NCBI GenBank assembly: GCA_947624465.1
Contig: CANQKJ010000153.1
Span: forward strand, 1-5,375
DNA: 5,375 nucleotides
Reading direction: 5' to 3'
Origin: an uncultured Oscillospiraceae bacterium
Lineage (GTDB): Bacteria; Bacillota; Clostridia; Oscillospirales; Oscillospiraceae
Part shown: positions 1 through 3,866 of the stretch, piece by piece
How positions within the stretch are numbered: position 1 is the stretch's first letter
Layout: every line of letters begins with the position of its first letter
Notes under the pieces: generated by a model
The model's database searches: none
The model's input: the letters and a program-made list of their open reading frames with translations, nothing else
Told to the model about the DNA's origin: nothing
Position numbers and translations under genes: made by a program

Positions 1-426
1 GGGGTGCCCCCGCTGGAGCAGGCCGGGGTTTTCGTACACCGCCTCCTTGGTGATCCTGGCCCAGGAGGAAAAGGGGAAGGCGGACACATCCACCGCGGAG
101 GTGGAGCAGTCGTATTTCCAGCGAGAGGCCTCCGGAGCCGGCTGGGGCACGTCGGGGGCGGGAGGCGGGGCCAGGGGCAGGAGGCTCGCCGCCACATAGC
201 CGCTCCGGGGCCGGGCGATCACGTAGCCCTCCGCCGCCAGCAGGGAATAGGCGGTCTCCACGGTGCTCATGCTCACCCCGGCCAGCGCGCACAGCCGCCG
301 CTTGGAGGGCAGCTTCGTCCCCGGCGGGACCTCCCCGGACCGGACGGCGGCGGCGATGTGCCGGTAGAGCTGGTCGTATAGGGGCTCGCCGTCGTGAAAT
401 ACGGGGAGCGGAAAGGATGCGGGCAT
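1..426 (-). CDS. GntR/MocR-family transcriptional regulator, N-terminal part (cut by window edge)
   Basis: Reading the minus strand from the ATG at 426 gives 142 codons without a stop, leaving the window at base 1. Residues about 12-75 form a GntR winged helix-turn-helix: EPLYDQLYRHIAAAVRSG, then PPGTKLPSKRRLCALAGVS with STVETAYSLLAAEGYV and RPRSGYVA. A Pro/Ala-rich linker (about 82-98) follows, then the beginning of a fold-type-I aminotransferase-like domain (WARITKEAVYENPGLLQRGHP region, about 120-142). This order is the MocR/PdxR/GabR architecture; the PLP-binding lysine would lie beyond the window. MocR proteins sense PLP-linked ligands and control vitamin B6, GABA or amino-acid genes. 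The start at 426 is preferred because GGGAGGGAG (431-439) sits just upstream; an in-frame ATG at 441 has no such site. The gene is divergent from the transporter at 552, which is its likely target besides itself. The ligand cannot be read from this part. Confidence 0.88.
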   Translation of the reverse strand, partial: MPASFPLPVFHDGEPLYDQLYRHIAAAVRSGEVPPGTKLPSKRRLCALAGVSMSTVETAYSLLAAEGYVIARPRSGYVAASLLPLAPPPAPDVPQPAPEASRWKYDCSTSAVDVSAFPFSSWARITKEAVYENPGLLQRGHP

Positions 427-472
427 TGGTCTCCCTCCCATCTGACCACATAAAAAAGATGAAAACTGGGCA

Positions 473-500
473 TGGAAATGATGTCAGTCGGGGGTATAAT
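473..500 (+). promoter_or_regulatory. Probable promoter of the ECF transporter S component
   Basis: A perfect TATAAT lies at 495-500. The best -35 is TGGAAA (473-478, four of six matches) with a 16-base spacer. The start would be near 507, about 45 bases before the ATG at 552. It overlaps the opposing promoter's -10 almost base for base, so both directions probably cannot be occupied by polymerase at once. The weak -35 would fit a promoter needing an activator. Confidence 0.5.
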
Positions 501-524
501 AACACCAACGTCGGCCAACGTCAA
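496..524 (-). promoter_or_regulatory. Sigma-A-type promoter of the MocR-type regulator
   Basis: On the minus strand, TTGACG (524-519) is followed by exactly 17 bases and TATTAT (501-496). This is close to the TTGACA/TATAAT consensus with ideal spacing. Transcription would begin near 489, giving a leader of roughly 60 bases before the ATG at 426. The spacer holds the CCAACGTC direct repeats. Confidence 0.65.
505..522. repeat. Tandem direct repeat CCAACGTC x2, candidate MocR operator
   Basis: CCAACGTC occurs at 505-512 and 515-522, a 10-bp period that places both copies on one face of the helix. The repeat fills the spacer between the -35 and -10 of the minus-strand promoter and lies at the expected start of the plus-strand transcript. 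MocR-family regulators such as GabR and PdxR are known to bind direct repeats in divergent control regions. The assignment to the adjacent regulator is inference from position. Confidence 0.5.
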
Positions 525-551
525 GTTTTCCGTGAAGGAAGCGTGATCTCT

Positions 552-1151
552 ATGAACGAATCCAAACAGAGCAGACTGATCCTGAAGCTGTGCCTGACCG
601 CCATGATGACCGCTTTGGTGTTTTTGAGCAACTATCTGCGCATCACCATGCCCATCGCCGTGGGCGGCGTCACCGCCTTTACCCTGGCCAACATCCTGTG
701 CGCCCTGTCGGGCATCCTGCTGGGGCCGGGGTGGGGCTTTGCGGCCGCCGGCCTCGGGTCCTTCCTGTACGACCTGACCAACCCCAACTACGCGGACGAG
801 GCCCCTATCACCTTTTTCACCAAGGGGCTGTACGGCCTGGTGGCCGGACTGGTGCTGTACTATGTATTCGTCCGGCTGCTGAAAAAAAGCCGGGACGGCT
901 ATGTGCCGCAGTCGGTGTCCGCCATCTGCGCCGCCGTGGGCTATATGATCGTCTACACCGTCAAGGTCTTTTTCTACAACGGGATGGTCAAACAGGGCTT
1001 TACCACCGCCGTCCAGTGCTGGGCCATCGTGATTGAAAAACTGCCCTCCACCTTAGTGAACGGCGTCCTGGCCGCCGTCTTCGCCCCCATCCTGGGCGTG
1101 GCCCTGTGCAAGGCCCTCAAGGCCGCCCATCTGGACCGGCTGCTGGCCTGA
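552..1151 (+). CDS. ECF transporter S component (vitamin-type substrate-binding membrane subunit)
   Basis: This 199-residue, very hydrophobic protein has about five or six membrane segments (roughly 9-29, 41-58, 60-75, 86-110, 121-143, 166-189). The first carries A17-x-x-x-A21 (TAMMTALVF), the motif by which S components dock on the shared EcfT subunit. The C-terminal stretch EKLPSTLVNGVLAAVFAPIL is typical of PF12822-like S components. In energy-coupling-factor importers it would capture a vitamin or similar small molecule at the membrane and use an EcfA/A'/T module encoded elsewhere; no such genes are here, as is usual for group II systems. The ATG at 552 is chosen because AAGGAAG (535-541) lies 10 bases upstream; the open frame extends upstream to 417 but that part crosses the promoter. 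The gene is divergent from a MocR-type regulator, which points to a B6-related or other PLP-linked ligand, but the sequence alone does not fix the substrate. Confidence 0.85.
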   Translation: MNESKQSRLILKLCLTAMMTALVFLSNYLRITMPIAVGGVTAFTLANILCALSGILLGPGWGFAAAGLGSFLYDLTNPNYADEAPITFFTKGLYGLVAGLVLYYVFVRLLKKSRDGYVPQSVSAICAAVGYMIVYTVKVFFYNGMVKQGFTTAVQCWAIVIEKLPSTLVNGVLAAVFAPILGVALCKALKAAHLDRLLA

Positions 1152-1166
1152 TCCCTCCAGTGTGTG

Positions 1167-1210
1167 AAAGGCGCCCCGCTCCCCCAAACCGGCGGAGCGG
1201 GGCGCCTTTT
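1167..1210 (+). terminator. Intrinsic terminator of the S-component gene
   Basis: A perfect 15-bp stem joins 1167-1181 (AAAGGCGCCCCGCTC) to 1195-1209, with a 13-base loop and a TTTT end. It begins 15 bases after the stop codon. The A-run on the 5' side means it could also stop transcription coming from the other strand. Confidence 0.9.
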
Positions 1211-1289
1211 GCGATTTTGGAACATCTGTAAACAGGACAGGGGGATGACCGGTTTCATTTTTGGAGAAGCCCATAAATCGGATTTTTTA

Positions 1290-1333
1290 TTTACAAATCG
1301 TTCATGATTCATTCATGTTTTGTTCATGAAACC
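1290..1333 (+). repeat. 11-bp periodic TTCATG direct repeats, Pho-box-like response-regulator site
   Basis: TTCATG occurs at 1301-1306, 1312-1317 and 1323-1328, exactly 11 bp apart. TTTACA at 1290 is a degenerate unit in the same phase. Each unit has a conserved 6-7 bases plus 4-5 mostly AT-rich bases, the layout of PhoB/PhoP sites (E. coli CTGTCAT plus 4; B. subtilis TTAACA-like with 11-bp period). The array ends just where a -35 should be, upstream of the TATAAT at 1348. An OmpR/PhoB-family regulator is the natural reader; which one is unknown, and none is encoded in the window. Confidence 0.55.
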
Positions 1334-1353
1334 TCCGCGCGGCAGGCTATAAT
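1323..1353 (+). promoter_or_regulatory. Promoter of the small-peptide unit
   Basis: A perfect TATAAT lies at 1348-1353. The -35 area has no good TTGACA; the last TTCATG repeat (1323-1328) is there instead with a 19-base gap. A consensus -10 with a -35 replaced by regulator repeats is the normal form of promoters activated by OmpR/PhoB-type proteins. The expected start near 1360 leaves a leader of about 90 bases. Confidence 0.6.
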
Positions 1354-1403
1354 GCGCCATGGTCAGCGGGACGCCGCCGGCCGGAGAACCAGCCAAGGGC
1401 TTG

Positions 1404-1421
1404 TCCCTCGCCGCGGAGGGA
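1404..1421 (+). other. Small hairpin in the leader of the peptide unit
   Basis: TCCCTC (1404-1409) pairs with GAGGGA (1416-1421) around the loop GCCGCG. It ends 18 bases before the ribosome binding site of the first peptide. It might tune translation or stabilise the RNA, but in GC-rich DNA a 6-bp hairpin can arise by chance. Confidence 0.3.
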
Positions 1422-1449
1422 GACGGGTCCGCCCGCAATGGAGGACACC

Positions 1450-1554
1450 ATGTATATGCTCGCTTATAAGAACACCTGCCGGCGGAAGGAATCCCTTCTG
1501 CGCAGGATCGGCCTGGTCTTGAAGAAGATCGTCCGTTTTCCCGCCGAACCCTGA
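1450..1554 (+). CDS. Small cationic peptide, 34 aa, unknown function
   Basis: I do not recognise this peptide. ATG at 1450 follows GGAGG (1440-1444) by 5 bases; the frame ends with TGA at 1552-1554. It has nine Lys/Arg against two Glu, net about +7. Residues 11-30 (RRKESLLRRIGLVLKKIVRF) would make an amphipathic helix with a basic and a Leu/Ile/Val face. There is no long uncharged span for a membrane helix and no secretion signal. One Cys (C10) is present. It is the first gene of a unit with a strong promoter, a second similar ORF 17 bases downstream, and a terminator. Possible roles are a membrane-surface binding peptide, a small regulator of an envelope protein, or a toxin-like peptide; none is shown. 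A dual-function small RNA is also possible. Confidence 0.6.
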   Translation: MYMLAYKNTCRRKESLLRRIGLVLKKIVRFPAEP

Positions 1555-1571
1555 AAGGAGGCAGAACGCCT

Positions 1572-1664
1572 GTGAGCCTGACTGAATTCAAATACACCCA
1601 CCTGCGGAAGTTCCGGCTCTGGCTGTTCCGGGTCCTGAACCGCAGGCGGCGCAGAGCCGTGTGA
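1572..1664 (+). CDS. Small arginine-rich peptide, 30 aa, unknown function
   Basis: I do not recognise this peptide. A near-perfect ribosome binding site AAAGGAGG (1554-1561) begins at the last base of the first peptide's stop codon; GTG at 1572 starts 30 codons ending in TGA at 1662-1664. No ATG lies between the ribosome binding site and the stop, so GTG is the likely start. It is strongly basic (ten Lys/Arg, one Glu, net about +9), with an aromatic/leucine core FRLWLFRVL (residues 14-22) followed by five arginines in a row (24-28). Lys7, Thr9, Arg12, Lys13, Leu16 and Leu22 are the same residues at the same positions as in the first peptide, and residue 6 is aromatic in both, which suggests a duplicated pair. 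A membrane- or nucleic-acid-binding role is plausible from composition only. Confidence 0.6.
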   Translation: MSLTEFKYTHLRKFRLWLFRVLNRRRRRAV

Positions 1665-1671
1665 TCCGGCG

Positions 1672-1704
1672 CATCATCGTCCCAGACGGGGCGATGATTT
1701 TTTT
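1672..1704 (+). terminator. Intrinsic terminator of the two-peptide unit
   Basis: ATCATCGTCCC (1673-1683) pairs with GGGGCGATGAT (1688-1698) through 11 bp with one G-T, loop AGAC, followed by an unbroken T run through 1704. It starts 8 bases after the second peptide's stop, defining a transcript of about 340 bases. Confidence 0.9.
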
Positions 1705-1720
1705 ATGGCCGCGCTTTGGA

Positions 1721-1764
1721 CAAAACGAAAACCCCTCCGGTCACCCGGAGGGGTTCGCGTTTTG
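1721..1764 (-). terminator. Intrinsic terminator, probably for the minus-strand carboxypeptidase gene
   Basis: AACCCCTCCGG (1730-1740) pairs perfectly with CCGGAGGGGTT (1745-1755), loop TCAC; an outer CAAAACG/CGTTTTG pairing (1721-1727 with 1758-1764) extends it past a 2x2 internal loop. Read on the minus strand the hairpin is followed by TTTTCGTTTTG, as expected for termination. It lies about 170 bases after the stop of the carboxypeptidase gene, unusually far, so it may instead or also end a short minus-strand RNA. Confidence 0.7.
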
Positions 1765-1818
1765 AGAAAAGAGAGAGAGGGAGGATAGAAGGTGTCTGGT
1801 TTGCTTCCTGACGATGTC

Positions 1819-1827
1819 ATCATAGCA
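1819..1827 (-). promoter_or_regulatory. Possible extended -10 promoter facing the minus-strand terminator
   Basis: The minus strand reads TGCTATGAT (1827-1819), an extended -10 with five of six matches to TATAAT. No good -35 is found at normal spacing; TTGTCC lies too far upstream (23-base gap). A start near 1812 would give an RNA of about 90-95 bases ending at the 1721-1764 hairpin. Weak evidence. Confidence 0.25.
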
Positions 1828-1927
1828 GAGTTCCCCCCGCTAATGTTGGACAATTTAAAAACCTTTTGTGAAGATTCCGTGAATAAGCGGGACGGTTTTT
1901 CCCGATCCTTCCAAACAGCGCGGTTTT

Positions 1928-3085
1928 TCAGCCCTGCAGGAACATTCCCGACAAAAACTGTTTGAAGATGCCGAACAGGGACAGCCGCTCCACCGCCTCG
2001 GAGGCCACCAGGTCGATGGAGTCCACCGGCTCCCCGTCCACCAGGACCTCCAGCCGGCCCAGGATCTGCCCCTGCTCCACCGGGGCCTCCACGCTGTCCG
2101 CCAGGGTCATCCGGGTGGTCACCGCCCCGCTCTTGGACTTCTCCAGCAGGACGGAGCATTCCCGGGCCGCCACCGGCTGGACGGTGTCCGCCTGCCCCAG
2201 CTCCACCGCCACCGGCGGGATGGGGCCCTCCGGGTACACCGGGGTCAGGGCGTAGGTCGCGAAGCCGTAGCTCAGCAGGGCCTTGGCGCTCTCGAACCGG
2301 TCGTTGGAGGTGGGGGCGTGCATGACGGCGGCGATGAGCTCCATGCCATCCCGCTCGGCGGTGGCGGACAGGCAGTACAGGGCGGAGTCGGTAAAGCCGG
2401 TCTTGAGGCCGGTGGCCCCCTCATAGTAGAAGATGAGCTTGTTGGTGTTGGCCAGCTGGAAGGCGCCGTCCCGGAGGGTGTCCATCCAGATGGTGGTGAA
2501 CTCCCGGATGGACGGGTGGTTCAAAATCAGCTCCCGGCTCATGAGGGCGATGTCGTAGGCGCAGGTGAGGTGCCCCTCGGCGGGCAGGCCGGTGCAGTTT
2601 TTGAAGGTGGTGTCGTTCATGCCCAGCTCTTTGGCCCGCTGGTTCATCCGCTCCACAAAGGCGGCCTCGCTGCCGGCCAGATGCTCCGCCAGGGCCACGG
2701 CGCAGTCGTTGGCGGAGGCCACCGTCACCGCCTTCACCATGTCGTGGACGGACATTTGCTCGTTCTCCTTCAGCCAGATCTGGGACCCGCCCATGGAGCA
2801 GGCGTAGGCGGAGGCGGTCACCGTGTCGTCCCAGCTCAGGGAGCCGGAGTCGACGGCCTCCATCACCAGCAGCAGGGTCATCACCTTGGTCACCGAGGCG
2901 GGCTCGTATTTGGTGTGGGCGTCCCGCTCATAGAGGATCTTTCCGGTGGTCTTCTCCATCAGCACGGCGGAGGGGGCGGTGATGGCCACCGGGGCGGCGG
3001 CCTCCGCCGTCTCCGCCCGGACGGTCCGGGCGGATATGGGACATAATAGGGCAAGCGCCAGCAAACAGGCGGCAAATTGTTTCAT
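1928..3085 (-). CDS. D-alanyl-D-alanine carboxypeptidase, PBP5/DacF-like (peptidase S11)
   Basis: This 385-residue protein removes the terminal D-Ala from peptidoglycan pentapeptides outside the membrane, limiting cross-linking. All three penicillin-binding motifs are present: S64-V-T-K67 (nucleophile and general base), S124-A-N126 and K228-T-G230. Family stretches such as PASVTKVMT, VASANDCAVALAEHLAGSE, ELGMNDTTFKNCTGLP and ATGLKTGFTD flank them. Residues 1-24 are a signal peptide (basic start, Leu/Ala core, probable cleavage after VRA24). A PBP5_C-type beta domain spans about 281-370. The C-terminal LSLFGIFKQFLSGMFLQG is an amphipathic membrane anchor. The ATG at 3085 is supported by GGAGGT (3092-3097); the open frame continues upstream to 3478 but runs into the divergent sigma gene, and the signal peptide begins at 3085. 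The gene stands alone. DacF in spore formers lies beside spoIIA, which is not seen here, so a vegetative role is at least as likely. Confidence 0.95.
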   Translation of the reverse strand: MKQFAACLLALALLCPISARTVRAETAEAAAPVAITAPSAVLMEKTTGKILYERDAHTKYEPASVTKVMTLLLVMEAVDSGSLSWDDTVTASAYACSMGGSQIWLKENEQMSVHDMVKAVTVASANDCAVALAEHLAGSEAAFVERMNQRAKELGMNDTTFKNCTGLPAEGHLTCAYDIALMSRELILNHPSIREFTTIWMDTLRDGAFQLANTNKLIFYYEGATGLKTGFTDSALYCLSATAERDGMELIAAVMHAPTSNDRFESAKALLSYGFATYALTPVYPEGPIPPVAVELGQADTVQPVAARECSVLLEKSKSGAVTTRMTLADSVEAPVEQGQILGRLEVLVDGEPVDSIDLVASEAVERLSLFGIFKQFLSGMFLQG

Positions 3086-3214
3086 GGGAGTACCTCCGAT
3101 CTTGGAAATCATTCTCCCTTCAAGGATGTGGAGGCCGGGCGATTTTATGCGCGGCGGGAATTGGATGGTTTGGCCGGCGGAGGAAAGAAGTGGCCGGCCC
3201 TCCTGAAAAAATTG

Positions 3215-3243
3215 TTGCCGCCGCCCGCTTTTTCCCGTAATAT
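3215..3243 (+). promoter_or_regulatory. Candidate promoter of the ECF sigma / anti-sigma operon
   Basis: TTGCCG (3215-3220) and TAATAT (3238-3243) are 17 bases apart, each matching four of six consensus bases. Transcription would start near 3250, about 60 bases before the sigma gene. The same 223-base intergenic region (3086-3308) must also carry the promoter of the divergent carboxypeptidase; on the minus strand I see only a TAAAAT-like -10 around 3142-3147 with no convincing -35. No clear self-recognised ECF-type AAC/CGTC promoter was seen. Confidence 0.35.
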
Positions 3244-3308
3244 GGAGGTGAAAAATCCGTCTTTCAGGGTGAAGGACCTTCACAGCACGCGAGAAAGGAG
3301 GAGCGCCC

Positions 3309-3866
3309 ATGGAGGACAGCGCCATCGTGGAACTGTTCTGGTCGCGGGATTCCCAGGCCATCTCGGAGCTGCAAAACAAGTACGGCGCGGCCTGCCAGTC
3401 CGTCGCCGCCCGGCTGCTGGGCAGCGTGGAGGACGGCCAGGAGTGCCTGAACGACGCCCTGCACCGGGTGTGGGACACCGTGCCGCCCCAGCGGCCCCGC
3501 TCGCTGCGGGCCTATCTGGGGAAGATCACGCGGAATTTGGCCATCGACCGCTGGCGGGAGCGCGCCGCCCAGCGCCGGAGCGGAGAGACAGCCTCCCTCA
3601 CCGCCGAGCTGGAGGACTGCCTGCCCGCCGCTCCCAGCGCGGAGGCGGCGGCCCAGGGCAATGAGACCGCCGCCGCCATCGACAAATGGCTGGGGACTCT
3701 CTCCAAAGAGGACCGGGTGCTGTTCGTCCGCCGGTACTGGTACGGGGACCGGGTGGACGAGCTGGCCAAGCGCCGGGGCGTCTCCCCCAACAATCTGGCC
3801 CAGCGGCTGTTCCGCCTGCGGAACGGCCTGAAGCGGGCCCTGGAACAGGAGGGCGTCACGATATGA
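3309..3866 (+). CDS. RNA polymerase sigma-70 factor, ECF (extracytoplasmic function) subfamily
   Basis: The 185-residue protein has the two-domain ECF layout. Region 2 spans about 20-85, with the core-binding and -10-recognising stretch GQECLNDALHRVWDTVPPQR followed by LRAYLGKITRNLAIDRWRER. A low-complexity Ala/Glu linker covers about 86-122. Region 4 spans about 123-178, with LGTLSKEDRVLFVRRYWYG and the helix-turn-helix VDELAKRRGVSPNNLAQRLF, which reads the -35 element. The start is fixed by AAAGGAGG (3294-3301) 7 bases before ATG. The stop overlaps the next gene as ATGA, so the two are translationally coupled, the normal arrangement for an ECF sigma factor and its anti-sigma. It belongs to the Clostridial type with a PP-x-x-P-x-x-L-x-x-YL-x-KITRNLAIDR signature. 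The inducing signal is unknown; the divergent wall enzyme suggests, but does not prove, envelope stress. Confidence 0.93.
   Translation: MEDSAIVELFWSRDSQAISELQNKYGAACQSVAARLLGSVEDGQECLNDALHRVWDTVPPQRPRSLRAYLGKITRNLAIDRWRERAAQRRSGETASLTAELEDCLPAAPSAEAAAQGNETAAAIDKWLGTLSKEDRVLFVRRYWYGDRVDELAKRRGVSPNNLAQRLFRLRNGLKRALEQEGVTI

Noticed and set aside
417..551. An upstream extension of the S-component frame to ATG at 417
   Set aside because: It would translate through the promoter and operator region and overlap the divergent regulator's start; the ATG at 552 has a proper ribosome binding site and begins the membrane protein.
1152..1449. A riboswitch or other structured RNA in the long gap after the S-component gene
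   Set aside because: Beyond the terminator, the 11-bp repeats, the TATAAT and a small hairpin I could recognise no known riboswitch core, T-box or tRNA-like fold; 1211-1289 holds nothing identifiable.
1359..1469. A possible leaderless ORF (36 codons, ATG at 1359) starting about where the peptide-unit transcript should begin
   Set aside because: It has no ribosome binding site, a Gly/Ala/Pro-rich composition like random GC-rich sequence, and overlaps the better-supported 34-codon ORF.
1313..1597. A 94-codon minus-strand frame covering the small-peptide unit
   Set aside because: There is no good ribosome binding site or promoter, and the plus-strand signals (two ribosome binding sites, TATAAT, terminator) fully explain the region.
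2318..3046. A 242-codon plus-strand frame inside the carboxypeptidase gene
   Set aside because: It is a Gly/His/Val-rich antisense shadow; the minus strand encodes all three catalytic motifs of a penicillin-binding protein.
3170..3205. A GGCCGGC/GCCGGCC inverted repeat upstream of the sigma gene
   Set aside because: The stem is short (7 bp), has no T-run on either strand, and such GC palindromes are common at this base composition, so it is not called a terminator or operator.
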